Below the pieces are notes generated by a model. That model was not told the DNA's origin and ran no database searches. It saw only the letters and a list, made by a program, of their open reading frames with translations. Below are positions 15,532 through 24,875 of a DNA stretch of 64,000 nucleotides, piece after piece. This DNA comes from an uncultured Lachnospiraceae bacterium (GTDB taxonomy: Bacteria; Bacillota; Clostridia; Lachnospirales; Lachnospiraceae), in contig CALWBQ010000049.1 of assembly GCA_944376125.1 (NCBI GenBank), forward strand, positions 29,531-93,530, read 5' to 3'. How positions within the stretch are numbered: the first letter of the stretch is position 1; the number at the start of each line of letters is the position of its first letter. Position numbers and translations under genes: made by a program.

Positions 15532-17997
15532 ATGGGGACTGTATTTTCAAAAGAAGAGCTGTATCACTCAAAAGAGCGGGTGTATCCCAGAGAGGCGTCT
15601 GAGGTGAGATTTCTGCTGGGGGGGATCGGAACCGGTAATTTTTCTGTCAATTCCAGAGGAAAACTGCTGGACTGGGAGCTGTTTAACTGGCCGGCTAAGA
15701 ATACAAAATTTCCACTGGCGTTTTTTGCGGTGAGAGCTGCCAATGGGCAGATGGAAGCGCCTGTGACAAAGATTATAGAATCCAGGCTGAAGCCGCCTTA
15801 TACCAGCTCTCACGGGTATCTTCAGGCAGAGCTGGTGAATCTTCCGAGGATGGAGGATTCGAAGATGGTGTGCGAATATCCTTTCGCTGAAGTCTTCTTT
15901 CAGGACAGTGAGCTGCCGCTGGAGGTGAGTCTGGAGGCATACACGCCGTTTATTCCGCTGAACAGTGATGATTCCGGAATCCCCTGCGCGATCCTAAAGT
16001 ATAGGGTCAAAAACACATCGAGCTCTAAAACCGATGTCTGTGTTGTAGGGACATTGCCTAACGCATCGGGATTTGAGGGATATGATGTGATAGAAAATCT
16101 GAAGCTGGCAGACAGTGTGAAGAATGAATTCCGGGAGTCGGGAAAGGTCAGGGGACTGTATTATACAGCCGAACACCTGGAGGAGAGCCATCTTCGGTAT
16201 GGGAACATGGCGATTATGACAGATGCACCGAATATTACCTATAAGGTTCAGTGGCTGGACGGGGAATGGGTAGATGGAATTCAAGATTTTTGGGATGATT
16301 TTACCAGCGATGGAAGACTGGAAGCGGAGAGCAGTTCTGACAGCATCGGATGTGAGTTTGCCCAGTTTCACGATTTTAGCTTTCTGAAGCGCCGGGAAAA
16401 AATCGGCTCTCTGGGAATTTGTGAGACGCTGGAGCCGGGAGAAGAAAAAGAATTCCAGTTCGTGATTACCTGGTATTTCCCCAACAGGGTAAAAGCCTGG
16501 ATTGAATTTGATGAGGACTATGAGAATTTTTTAAAAGGCGCTTATGGGACTGTAAAAAATTATTATGCAACGCTTTTTAAGGACGCTTGGAATGTAGGGG
16601 AATACGTATACCAGAATATGGGGAGGCTGGAAAAGGCAAGCCGGGATTTCAGAAAGGCCATGTTCCATGAGACCAACCTTCCCTGGTATGTCATTGATGC
16701 CTTGACAGCCAACATTACAAATTTGAGAAGCCAGCTCTGCTTCAGGCTGGAAGACGGCACTTTTGCTGGCTTTGAGGGGATTCGAGACCATATTGGCTGT
16801 GGCTATGGGAGCGTTCCCCATGTTTGGAATTATGCCCAGACGGTAGCATTCCTTTTTCCGGATTTAGAGCAGTCTATGCGGCGAGTTGAGTTTTGCAGGG
16901 AAACGGATGAGAAGGGATGTATGTCTACCAGAATGTTCTCCGTATTCGGTCAAGAACGGTATGAGATGGTGCCGGCCTGCGACGGACAGCTGGGAAGTGT
17001 GGTCCGTCTTTACCGGGATTTTAAAAATACGGGTGATGTGGAATTCTTGCGGGAGCTGTGGCCCCACGCAGTCCGGGCCATGGACTATGCGGCTGAGCAC
17101 TGGGATCTGGATGGCGACGGCGTGCTGGACGGGCAGCAGAATACGACCTATGACATTGAATTTTACGGACCCAACCCCATGACGGATTTCATCTACCTGG
17201 CGGCACTGAAATGCTGTGAGGAAATGGCGGAGATCTTGGGGGATGAAGCCCGGGCAGCCAGTTACCGGGAGACTTTTGAGAGGGGCCGGGATAAGGCGGA
17301 TGCCCTGATGTTTAACGGTGAATACTACGTCCAGGTTCTGGAGGATATTGACCGGTATAAATACCAGTTTGGGACGGGCTGTCTCTCGGATCAGCTTTTG
17401 GGCCAGTTTTTAGCTCACATGGCGGGGATCGGAGAACTTCTTCCAAAAGAGCATATCCGGTCAGCTCTGGAGGCAGTGTTCCGCTACAATTTTAAAGATG
17501 ATTTCTATCACACAGACAGTGTTCACAGGGCATATGCCATCAATGAGGAAAAGGGACTGGTTACAGCCAGTTGGCCTCACGGGGGGAGGCCCAAGTTCCC
17601 TCTTTCTTATTTCGGGGAAGTTTGGACAGGAATTGAATATGAAGTGGCAGCAAATCTGATCTATGCAGGGTGCATCGATGAGGGGCTGACAATGGTAAAG
17701 GCTGTGAGAGACCGGTATGACGGCTACAAGAGGAACCCGTTCAGCGAGATTGAGTCAGGACACCACTACTGCCGGGCCATGGCAAGCTGGGGAGTTCTGA
17801 ATGCCCTGATGGGATTTGAGAGCGACATGTACCGAAAAGAGATCCGGTTCCATCCGGTCATAAATGAAGATGATTTTTCCAGTTTCTTTATTTGCGGAAA
17901 AGCGTGGGGAGTTTACAAGCAAAAAAGGATTGGGGATCATATAGAGAAGAAGGTGGACCTGCTGTACGGTTCGCTGGAAGAAATTCAGATTGATTGA
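15532..17997 (+). CDS. Glycoside hydrolase family 116 enzyme
   Basis: 821 residues without a signal peptide, so cytoplasmic. GH116 (GBA2-like) hydrolyses beta-glucosides or beta-xylosides with retention. Seen: FLLGGIGTGNFS near the N-terminus, HVWNYAQT, DGVLDGQQNTTYDIEFYGPN with D541 as probable acid/base, EVWTGIEYEVAANLIY, and a closing ESGHHYCRAMASWG. The first half is a beta-sandwich-like domain and the second an (alpha/alpha)6-like barrel. AGGAGGG precedes the ATG. First gene of the ABC transporter/GH32 operon, so it likely processes an imported oligosaccharide or glycoside. The specific substrate is unknown. Confidence 0.87.
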   Translation: MGTVFSKEELYHSKERVYPREASEVRFLLGGIGTGNFSVNSRGKLLDWELFNWPAKNTKFPLAFFAVRAANGQMEAPVTKIIESRLKPPYTSSHGYLQAELVNLPRMEDSKMVCEYPFAEVFFQDSELPLEVSLEAYTPFIPLNSDDSGIPCAILKYRVKNTSSSKTDVCVVGTLPNASGFEGYDVIENLKLADSVKNEFRESGKVRGLYYTAEHLEESHLRYGNMAIMTDAPNITYKVQWLDGEWVDGIQDFWDDFTSDGRLEAESSSDSIGCEFAQFHDFSFLKRREKIGSLGICETLEPGEEKEFQFVITWYFPNRVKAWIEFDEDYENFLKGAYGTVKNYYATLFKDAWNVGEYVYQNMGRLEKASRDFRKAMFHETNLPWYVIDALTANITNLRSQLCFRLEDGTFAGFEGIRDHIGCGYGSVPHVWNYAQTVAFLFPDLEQSMRRVEFCRETDEKGCMSTRMFSVFGQERYEMVPACDGQLGSVVRLYRDFKNTGDVEFLRELWPHAVRAMDYAAEHWDLDGDGVLDGQQNTTYDIEFYGPNPMTDFIYLAALKCCEEMAEILGDEARAASYRETFERGRDKADALMFNGEYYVQVLEDIDRYKYQFGTGCLSDQLLGQFLAHMAGIGELLPKEHIRSALEAVFRYNFKDDFYHTDSVHRAYAINEEKGLVTASWPHGGRPKFPLSYFGEVWTGIEYEVAANLIYAGCIDEGLTMVKAVRDRYDGYKRNPFSEIESGHHYCRAMASWGVLNALMGFESDMYRKEIRFHPVINEDDFSSFFICGKAWGVYKQKRIGDHIEKKVDLLYGSLEEIQID

Positions 17998-18014
17998 CAG
18001 AGGAGGAAGAAAGA

Positions 18015-19388
18015 ATGAGAAAAACTTGGAGAAGAGTCATTTCACTGGGGATCGCAGTAACGGCGGCGGTCAGCATGGCCGGCTGCAGCAGCCAGAGCGG
18101 GGAGACAACAGCAGCGGCTGCCTCCGAGACGCAGGGGACAGAAGCGGAGAGCACCGGGGCTGAGGCTGCCGAGACAGAGGCAGGAGGCGAACAGGTGACG
18201 ATCCGGTTTGCAGAGCATGTAGCAGATATTGAGGCCCAGAATCCCCATCTGATGAAAATTATTGAGGCTTTCGAGGCGGAAAATCCCAATATTACCATCG
18301 ATATTTCCGGGCGGGAGGTTTCGGAGCACAATACTCAGATGACTCTTTTGGCTGGGGAGGACAACCTGCCGGATATCTTCTGGCTGGAGCAGGCGACCGC
18401 AAGAGAATTTGCAGAGAACGGATATCTGTACGATTTGACAGAGATGCTGGACACTTATGGGATCAATGATTCTCTGCTGCCAGGTTTGGTGGGAAGCTGT
18501 ACAGTGGACGGGAAAGATTACGGTTTGCCCAGCGAAGTGATGATGGTAGGATTTTTCTACAATAAAGATCTGTTTGAACAGGCTGGAATTACAGAGGCTC
18601 CCATTACTTATGAGGAGTTTCAGGACGCGGTAGAAAAGCTGAATGCTGCGGGAATTACCCCTCTGGCAATCGGAGCGATGGATAATTATAGCTGCTGGGC
18701 TTTTGAGACCATGCTGGCCAGGTACGGATTTTTCGAGAAACTGGACGGCCTGAATGATGGATCGATCTCTTGGGTCAATGACGATTTCATTCACTATTTT
18801 GAAAGACTCCAGGAGATGAGGGAGAATCAGACGTTTACATCGGATATTGCCAATATCGGTTACTTTGAAGCCAAAGAGAGCTTTCTGGGCGGAAATGCTG
18901 CGATGTTCAATTCTGGCGCCTGGGATATCAGCGATTTTGAGAACAGCGAGATTGCTGATAAGATTGGATTTTTCTGGGGGCCGACCTTCTCTGACAGCGA
19001 GTACCCGCAGCAGATCGGCATCAAGGCATCCGGCGGCGTGTATGTCGTTTCTTCCAAGGCTGCTGAAGATCCGGCACTGCTGGACGCGATTATGAAATTC
19101 TGGCAATTCTATTATGGAGAAGAAGGAACCAGAATTATTGCGGAGGAGACGTTTGCACTTCCCTGCTCACAGTATAATGGGGCTATCGATGAGACTGAAC
19201 ATCCGGTTCTGGCAACAATGATCGCGGCATTGAATGACGATTGGGATGCTGTCACAGAACCGTTCAATTCTCTTTCAACGAGCGTAGCCTACGGCTATTT
19301 TGATGCATCCTTTGGCGTGATGACCGGTGTATACTCTCCGGAAGAGGCAGCTCAGTATGTGGAAGATCTCCACAGCATGGAGCGGTAA
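18015..19388 (+). CDS. ABC sugar transporter, solute-binding lipoprotein
   Basis: GAGGAGG precedes ATG 18015 (457 aa); the upstream in-frame TTG at 17994 lies before that site. Residues 1-24 form a lipoprotein signal ending MAGC with C24 the lipidated cysteine, followed by an acidic Ser/Thr/Ala linker. The mature part is a family 1-type sugar-binding protein: IIEAFEAENPNI, DNLPDIFWLEQA, VMMVGFFYNKDLFEQAG and AMFNSGAWDIS. It captures the substrate outside the membrane for the two permeases that follow. It starts 17 bases after the GH116 stop. Confidence 0.92.
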   Translation: MRKTWRRVISLGIAVTAAVSMAGCSSQSGETTAAAASETQGTEAESTGAEAAETEAGGEQVTIRFAEHVADIEAQNPHLMKIIEAFEAENPNITIDISGREVSEHNTQMTLLAGEDNLPDIFWLEQATAREFAENGYLYDLTEMLDTYGINDSLLPGLVGSCTVDGKDYGLPSEVMMVGFFYNKDLFEQAGITEAPITYEEFQDAVEKLNAAGITPLAIGAMDNYSCWAFETMLARYGFFEKLDGLNDGSISWVNDDFIHYFERLQEMRENQTFTSDIANIGYFEAKESFLGGNAAMFNSGAWDISDFENSEIADKIGFFWGPTFSDSEYPQQIGIKASGGVYVVSSKAAEDPALLDAIMKFWQFYYGEEGTRIIAEETFALPCSQYNGAIDETEHPVLATMIAALNDDWDAVTEPFNSLSTSVAYGYFDASFGVMTGVYSPEEAAQYVEDLHSMER

Positions 19389-19500
19389 AATGAGGCGGAA
19401 CAGGTTCTGAGAGCTCTGCTCATTTCAGGCTTAAATGAATGGCAGCCTTCAGCACATTCTGTGCGCTGGGGGCAGCCTTCACATGTTTAAGGAGGGCGCT
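19389..19500 (+). other. Intercistronic region with hairpin and direct repeat
   Basis: AATGAG (19389-19394) can pair with CTCATT (19419-19424), and GGCAGCCTTCA occurs twice (from 19441 and 19472). A hairpin between a binding-protein gene and permease genes can stabilise the upstream message; here this is inference. Confidence 0.4.
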
Positions 19501-20382
19501 ATGCATTGGTTAAGCACAAAAAAAGCAAAGATAGGGCTGCTGGCCCCGACTCTTGCTGTTTATACACTTTTTATCATAGTTCCTGTTATAGTGGCTGTTT
19601 ACTATAGTTTTACGGAGTACAGCGGTCTGGGAAAAGCAACATTTACCGGACTGGAAAATTATTTCCGAATGTTTCAGGACCGTCTGTTTTTGATCGCATT
19701 GAAAAATACATTCCTGGTGCTGTGCGCCAGTGTTGTCTTCCTGATGGTCGGATCTTTTTTGATAGCCTTGATTATGAATGTGGATTTTAAGGGGAACGGG
19801 CTGTTTAAAATGGTTCTGTTTGCGCCGTATGTCATAGCTCCGATTATCATCGGAATCATCTGGGGGTATATTCTGAATCCCAATTATGGCCTTCTCAACA
19901 GCTTCCTGCGGGCGGTGGGCCTGGATGCCCTCGCTATAGAGTGGATTGGAGGAACAACCTGGACACCTCTGGCGCTTGCCATCGTGTTTACCTGGCAGGT
20001 TCTGGGATTCCACAGTACAATTTTTCTCTCAGGTCTCCGGACAATTCCGAGGGATCTCTATGAAGCGGCTTCCATCGACGGAGCCAGCGGCATCCAAAAA
20101 GTTTTTAGAATTACCTTGCCGATGCTTAAAGAAACCATTATGATAAATGTAGTGCTGGTTATTACCGGCGTATTTAAGATCTATGAGCTGGTGGTCCAGC
20201 TGACAGGCGGAGGCCCGGCGCATCAGTCGGAGCTTCTGACTTCCTATATGTACTTTACTGTGTTTCAGTCCAGAAGGTATGGCTATGGAATGGCAATAGC
20301 GGTTGCTGTGCTGGTCTGCTCGGTGCTGGGATCCTTTGTCTATATTCAGATAACTGCCCGCAAAAGAAGGGAGGGCAAATAG
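19501..20382 (+). CDS. ABC sugar transporter, permease 1 (MalF/UgpA type)
   Basis: AAGGAGGG precedes ATG 19501 (293 aa); upstream in-frame ATGs are unsupported. Six hydrophobic segments and the cytoplasmic coupling loop EAASIDGASGIQKVFRITLP mark a binding-protein-dependent carbohydrate permease. It pairs with the permease encoded directly downstream. The stop TAG is followed immediately by the next ATG. Confidence 0.92.
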   Translation: MHWLSTKKAKIGLLAPTLAVYTLFIIVPVIVAVYYSFTEYSGLGKATFTGLENYFRMFQDRLFLIALKNTFLVLCASVVFLMVGSFLIALIMNVDFKGNGLFKMVLFAPYVIAPIIIGIIWGYILNPNYGLLNSFLRAVGLDALAIEWIGGTTWTPLALAIVFTWQVLGFHSTIFLSGLRTIPRDLYEAASIDGASGIQKVFRITLPMLKETIMINVVLVITGVFKIYELVVQLTGGGPAHQSELLTSYMYFTVFQSRRYGYGMAIAVAVLVCSVLGSFVYIQITARKRREGK

Positions 20383-21225
20383 ATGGAAGGAAAAAAATTT
20401 TCTATTAAAAAGACGGCTTTCTACCTTTTAGCAGCAGGTTTGCTGTTCCTGGCACTAATCCCGATTCTGTGGTCTGTCCTGCTGTCGTTTAAAACCAATA
20501 GTGAAATTGTAAATGCTCCGCTGTCATTGCCGGACAGCCTTAGCTTTGACAATTACCAGAGAGCGCTGGATACGATAAATTTTCCGAGGATGTATGCCAA
20601 CACACTGATTTTGGTAGTGGTATCGGTGTTTTTCAGTATATGCCTGACTTTTATGAGTTCCTTTGCTATAGCGCGCCTGACCTATAAAAGTGATAGAGTG
20701 GCTGATATTCTGTACCTCTACCTTCTGATCGGCGTTGCCATTCCTGTCTATGTACTGCTGTTCCCGATCTACCGGATTGATTCTTTGATGGGGATTCTGG
20801 GGACGCGCCTGGGCTTGATTCTGCCATACATTGCAGTTAATATTTCGTTTAACACACTGATTTTCGTCGGATTTCTCAGAGAGTTCCCATCAGAACTGGA
20901 GGAGGCGGCGATCATAGACGGCTGCGGGCTGATACAGCTCTGCACTAGGGTTGTAATCCCAGTAATGAAACCAACTTTTGTGACGATAGTGATCTTCAAT
21001 GCGGTTTATGTCTTTAATGAATATCCTTTTGCCTCTACGTTTATCCAGGATACCAGCATGAACACGATATCGCTGATGACCTCCATGTTCAAGGGCCAGT
21101 ATTCTATGGACTACAGCGGGATTATAGCTGCCAGCCTGCTGATCATGGTGCCAGAGCTGATTTTTTACGTGCTCATGCAGAGGGATATTATCAGCGGAAT
21201 GACGGATGGAGCGGTAAAGGGCTAG
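20383..21225 (+). CDS. ABC sugar transporter, permease 2 (MalG/UgpE type)
   Basis: 280 residues with six membrane segments and the coupling loop EEAAIIDGCGLIQLCTRVVIP. The ATG abuts the stop of permease 1, indicating translational coupling and equal stoichiometry. No ATPase gene is in the operon, so a shared MsmK-type ATPase encoded elsewhere is expected, as is common in Firmicutes. Confidence 0.92.
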   Translation: MEGKKFSIKKTAFYLLAAGLLFLALIPILWSVLLSFKTNSEIVNAPLSLPDSLSFDNYQRALDTINFPRMYANTLILVVVSVFFSICLTFMSSFAIARLTYKSDRVADILYLYLLIGVAIPVYVLLFPIYRIDSLMGILGTRLGLILPYIAVNISFNTLIFVGFLREFPSELEEAAIIDGCGLIQLCTRVVIPVMKPTFVTIVIFNAVYVFNEYPFASTFIQDTSMNTISLMTSMFKGQYSMDYSGIIAASLLIMVPELIFYVLMQRDIISGMTDGAVKG

Positions 21226-21246
21226 AATATCATCAGAGGAGGTAGT

Positions 21247-22677
21247 ATGAAAAAAGAACTATGGAGACCTTTCCTTCATTTTACACCGGAGAAAGGGTGG
21301 ATGAACGATCCCAATGGGCTGGTATGGTTTAAGGGAAACTATCATTTGTTTTTCCAATATAATCCCTACCACTGTAACTGGGATTCCATGCATTGGGGCC
21401 ACGCGGTCAGCCATGACCTGCTTCACTGGGAGCAGACAGACTGTGCGCTGGTTCCGGACGAGAAATATGATAAAGATCCTACAGGGGGCTGCTTTTCCGG
21501 AAGTCCGGTGGTGTGGGAGGATAAGCTGTACCTGGTGTACACTGCCTCCGCCAAAAAAGATGGGAAGACTGTTCAGACTCAGTGTGCTGCTGTGTCGGAG
21601 GATGGATACCGGTTTGAAAAAGTGAGAGAGAATCCTCTTGTGGAGGAACCTTTTGGGAATACAGAGAATTTCCGGGATCCTAAGGTCATCCGGGCGGATG
21701 GGCGCTGGCGGATGCTGTGCGGGGGGAGCTCAGGAAATGCCGATGATCCGCAGGCAGACGGAAGAATCTATCTGTACTCATCGGATGACCTTCTGCACTG
21801 GGAGTACAATGGGATTTTGCTGGAATCAAAAGGCAGATGGGGCTCTATGTTTGAATGTCCGGATCTGTTTTCGATAGGGGGAAAATGGATCCTGACTGCC
21901 TCGCCGATGAATCATCCGGACATGTGGCCGACAATCTGTTTTGAGGGCAGTGTGGATTTCGAGGCCTGCCGGTTTGAGGTGAATGAGATCCGCCGGTATG
22001 ATGGGGGAAACCGTTTTTATGCCCCCCAGACGTATAGCCTTCCGGATGGGCGGAAAATCCTTCTGGGATGGATGAATGGCTGGCTGTGGATGCCGTGGAT
22101 GGAAGACTGGGGCCCTGCCAGCCAGGAGGGATGGAGAGGCTGCCTAAGCCTGCCGAGGGAACTATTTTTGGATGACACCGGGCGGCTCTGCCAGCGCCCT
22201 GTAAAAGAGGCGGCCGCCCTGTGCGAAACAAAGGTCAGAGGCAGAATCGTGGCGGGATCAGCACTCCAGAAGCTGCCTGTGGAGGACAGAAATGCCTGCT
22301 GTATTCGCTTGAACATAAAGAAAGAGGGATCCAGACAGCTGAGGCTGATCCTTATGGCGGATGAGAGCGGGAGCGGAACGGAATTGACGTTTGACCTTTG
22401 CGGGCATTTTCTGGCTGTGGATAAAAATGGAATGGAAAATAAATGGGACAAGGGATTGACAGTCTGTACCTTTGGGAAAACTGCGGAGGATGCTGCAAAC
22501 GACTTCCTGACGGCAGAGCTCTGGATTGACCGGAGCACCATAGAGATATTCTTGGATGGAGGGAGATATGTACTGACAGACACTGTATATCCTTCAGCCA
22601 GCCAGTACAGCGTGTACGTGCAGTCTCCCTACAAGCAGATTCCGCTGGATTATGAGATTGGTTTTATTCCTCAATGA
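21247..22677 (+). CDS. Glycoside hydrolase family 32 beta-fructosidase
   Basis: 476 residues, no signal peptide. GH32 hydrolyses sucrose, sucrose 6-phosphate or fructo-oligosaccharides. Seen: WMNDPNG with nucleophile D21, FRDPK (residues 142-146) with the stabilising aspartate, FECPD with acid/base E203, and a C-terminal beta-sandwich ending ELWIDRSTIEIFLDGG. AGGAGG precedes the ATG. Last gene of the GH116-ABC operon; with an ABC rather than a PTS importer, unphosphorylated fructosides are more likely than sucrose 6-phosphate. Confidence 0.93.
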   Translation: MKKELWRPFLHFTPEKGWMNDPNGLVWFKGNYHLFFQYNPYHCNWDSMHWGHAVSHDLLHWEQTDCALVPDEKYDKDPTGGCFSGSPVVWEDKLYLVYTASAKKDGKTVQTQCAAVSEDGYRFEKVRENPLVEEPFGNTENFRDPKVIRADGRWRMLCGGSSGNADDPQADGRIYLYSSDDLLHWEYNGILLESKGRWGSMFECPDLFSIGGKWILTASPMNHPDMWPTICFEGSVDFEACRFEVNEIRRYDGGNRFYAPQTYSLPDGRKILLGWMNGWLWMPWMEDWGPASQEGWRGCLSLPRELFLDDTGRLCQRPVKEAAALCETKVRGRIVAGSALQKLPVEDRNACCIRLNIKKEGSRQLRLILMADESGSGTELTFDLCGHFLAVDKNGMENKWDKGLTVCTFGKTAEDAANDFLTAELWIDRSTIEIFLDGGRYVLTDTVYPSASQYSVYVQSPYKQIPLDYEIGFIPQ

Positions 22678-22930
22678 CCTGTATTTCCAAAAAATCGAAA
22701 TCGATGGTTTCTACAAAACTGTCCTGATAAAACCGGGCCTTGTCGTGGCGCTGAAATTCCCGGATGGTGGAGTCCATCCAAATGGGATGTCCCAGGTCAA
22801 ACTGGATGCAGATGTCATCTAGGGATTGTAAGATCATCTGGGTTCTGGACAGAGAATAATCAGAGATACAGATGACGGTATCCTTTACCAGTCGGTTTTC
22901 TTTCCAGATTTTTCCCCACATACGAAACAT
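22664..22930 (-). CDS. Conserved small protein of unknown function
   Basis: 88 residues, overlapping the 3' end of the GH32 gene tail to tail by 14 bases. It begins MFRMWGKIWKENRLVKDTV and ends FDFLEIQVIEE, a type I have seen as an unassigned family in Lachnospiraceae. No membrane segment or metal motif. It has a ribosome site (AAGGAAGG) and a good promoter. Confidence 0.6.
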   Translation of the reverse strand: MFRMWGKIWKENRLVKDTVICISDYSLSRTQMILQSLDDICIQFDLGHPIWMDSTIREFQRHDKARFYQDSFVETIDFDFLEIQVIEE

Positions 22931-22968
22931 GGGCGAGCACCTTCCTTTCAGTCTGGGTTGTAAACGAT

Positions 22969-22997
22969 ATTATATCAAATCGCCCGTGTTTATACAA
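22969..22997 (-). promoter_or_regulatory. Promoter of the 88-aa protein gene
   Basis: On the minus strand TTGTAT (22997-22992), a 17-base spacer and TATAAT (22974-22969). Confidence 0.65.
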
Positions 22998-23004
22998 GAA
23001 ATCC

Positions 23005-23033
23005 TTGTCGATAGCTGCAATTTGTAGTAATCT
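23005..23033 (+). promoter_or_regulatory. Possible promoter of the coiled-coil protein gene
   Basis: TTGTCG (23005-23010), a 17-base spacer and TAATCT (23028-23033), back to back with the opposite-strand promoter. Confidence 0.4.
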
Positions 23034-23122
23034 ATTAGTGATAGTTCAGCCGGCTGTGAATGGCTGGCGGGGACGGCAAGAGAGATCTTTGCAGATATTC
23101 GGACAAGAGGGGGAACTTGCTT

Positions 23123-24223
23123 ATGGGATCGGGAATAACAGATTATTCCGCTTTTTTGTCAGAAGCGATAAAGTCGGTGGAGGAACTGAACCGAAGCAAA
23201 AAAGTTTGTGAAGACCTAGAAGCGGAGGAACAGCGTCTGGATCGGGAACTGGAAAATGAAAAGAAGGCTGTGTCGGATTCCATTGGCCTGACAGTGAAAA
23301 AACGGAGGGAAGAGATCAGCTCCAGCTACGACAAAGAGATCGGAAGCGGCCAGGAGCGTCTAAGAAAGATCCGTGCAAAGAGGGAGAAGGCCAAAAGCCA
23401 GGGGGTCAAAGAGCGGATAGCGGAGGAAACGGAAGTATTAAGGGAGCACAACCAGGAACTGGAAACTCAGATGAAAACGCTGTTCAAGCAGGATCGGGTA
23501 CCGGCATTCTGCCGCAGCACCTGGTATTATGCCATGTATATGCCTGGGAGCGTAAAAGAGATCGGCCTGATGCTTTTGACATTCTGTGTCTGTTTCCTGG
23601 CGGTTCCCGGCATCGCCTATCTGCTGATTCCGTCAGCGGAGCGGAAATACTGGATGCTGGCTCTGATCTATGTCCTGGCGATTTTGGTATTTGGGGGAAT
23701 ATACATCACGATTGGGAACAAGACCAGGATCAACCATGCAGAGGCTCTGAGACAGGGGCGGAACATTAGGAGCTTGATCCGCACCAACAAAAAGAAAATT
23801 CGCGTTATTACTGTTTCCATCCGCAGGGATCGGGATGAGGCGGTCTATAACCTAGAGAAGTTTGACGACGAGATCGCCAGGCTGGAGCAGGAGCTGCAGC
23901 AGATCAGCCTTCACAAAAAAGAAGCGCTGAATACCTTCAACACTGTGACAAAGAATATTATTTCGGACGAAATTATCAACAACAGCAGGAATAGAATCGA
24001 GGCTATCGAGGAAGAGCACGAGCGGATCAGCGGGAAGCTGAAGGAAGCCCAGAAGCACGCAAAAGAGCAGGCTCTGTATGTGACGGATCAGTATGAAACC
24101 TACCTGGGAAAGGAATTTATGCAGCCGGAGAAGATTGCGGAGCTGGCCAAGATTATGCGGAATGGGCAGGCGTCAAATCTCAGCGAGGCGATCGCTGTAT
24201 ATAAGAGCCAGAAGAACGGGTAG
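23123..24223 (+). CDS. Coiled-coil membrane protein of unknown function
   Basis: AGAGGGGGAA precedes ATG 23123 (366 aa). Residues about 10-130 are highly charged heptad-like coiled coil; two membrane segments follow around 150-210 (LMLLTFCVCFLAVPGIAYLLI and MLALIYVLAILVFGGIYITI, each cited in part); then a second long coiled coil to about residue 330. Both coiled-coil parts should face the same side, giving a membrane-anchored antiparallel rod. No enzymatic motif. Function not recognised. Confidence 0.6.
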   Translation: MGSGITDYSAFLSEAIKSVEELNRSKKVCEDLEAEEQRLDRELENEKKAVSDSIGLTVKKRREEISSSYDKEIGSGQERLRKIRAKREKAKSQGVKERIAEETEVLREHNQELETQMKTLFKQDRVPAFCRSTWYYAMYMPGSVKEIGLMLLTFCVCFLAVPGIAYLLIPSAERKYWMLALIYVLAILVFGGIYITIGNKTRINHAEALRQGRNIRSLIRTNKKKIRVITVSIRRDRDEAVYNLEKFDDEIARLEQELQQISLHKKEALNTFNTVTKNIISDEIINNSRNRIEAIEEEHERISGKLKEAQKHAKEQALYVTDQYETYLGKEFMQPEKIAELAKIMRNGQASNLSEAIAVYKSQKNG

Positions 24224-24270
24224 AAGAATGCTGCCCTGTAAGAAAACAACAGATGAGAGCCATAGACACG

Positions 24271-24311
24271 TCCCCCGCAGGAGGAAAATCCTGCGGGGGA
24301 TTTGTTTTTCC
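24271..24311 (+). terminator. Strong intrinsic terminator
   Basis: TCCCCCGCAGGA (24271-24282) pairs perfectly with TCCTGCGGGGGA (24289-24300), followed by TTTGTTTTTCC. Nothing else was recognised between 24224 and 24445. Confidence 0.92.
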
Positions 24312-24445
24312 TGCCGTCAGCTCAGCCGAAATATCTTTTCAGCCCGCGACAAAGTCTCTTCAATTGATCTTGATTCATCCCTTACAATCACATGAAATCC
24401 CGAATTCAAAAAATGGTTATAGTTTTTTTGAATTGATTCTTTTTA

Positions 24446-24874
24446 TCACTCTTTTTCCCTATTATTTTCTATATAGGCCTGGATAGTCTCCCTGCTGTAG
24501 CTGAGGAGCCTGCCGAAACCGGCGGCGATATCCTCCCTGCAGGCGGCGTACCGGCCATTTTCCAGGGCGGCTGCTTTCCGCGCTTTTAGGGCTTTGTACT
24601 CCTCAATGTCTTTTTCTTCTTTATAGAAGATAATATTGAATGTCCCCCTATTGAGGGAATAGGGGAAAAGATCCGTTATCAGCGGGTCATCGTCCAGATA
24701 GTAATGGGTCTGGTATTTTTTTGTGATCATTTCTGCGAATGGAATATACGCATCGCGCTGGCTTTTTGTCCGGGAAGGGTGGGCCAGGGCAATGCGTTTC
24801 AAGCCGGCCTTTACCATTTCATTAAAACAGTCCATAACGCCGCACTGGTAAGAGTATTCATCGATTTGTCTCAT
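24446..24874 (-). CDS. Unknown protein coupled to the LysR regulator
   Basis: 142 residues; the ATG comes one base after the LysR stop, so the two are translated together. It begins with YQCGVMDCFNEMVKAGLKRIALAHP, cited in part, and contains NIIFYKEEKDIEEYKALK; no membrane segment or known catalytic motif is apparent. The linkage to a LysR regulator divergent from a dehydratase and permease suggests a role in that pathway, but the family is unknown to me. Confidence 0.5.
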   Translation of the reverse strand: MRQIDEYSYQCGVMDCFNEMVKAGLKRIALAHPSRTKSQRDAYIPFAEMITKKYQTHYYLDDDPLITDLFPYSLNRGTFNIIFYKEEKDIEEYKALKARKAAALENGRYAACREDIAAGFGRLLSYSRETIQAYIENNREKE

Positions 24875-24875
24875 A

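Noticed and set aside
18042..19106. 354-codon minus-strand frame
   Set aside because: Shadow of the solute-binding protein gene.
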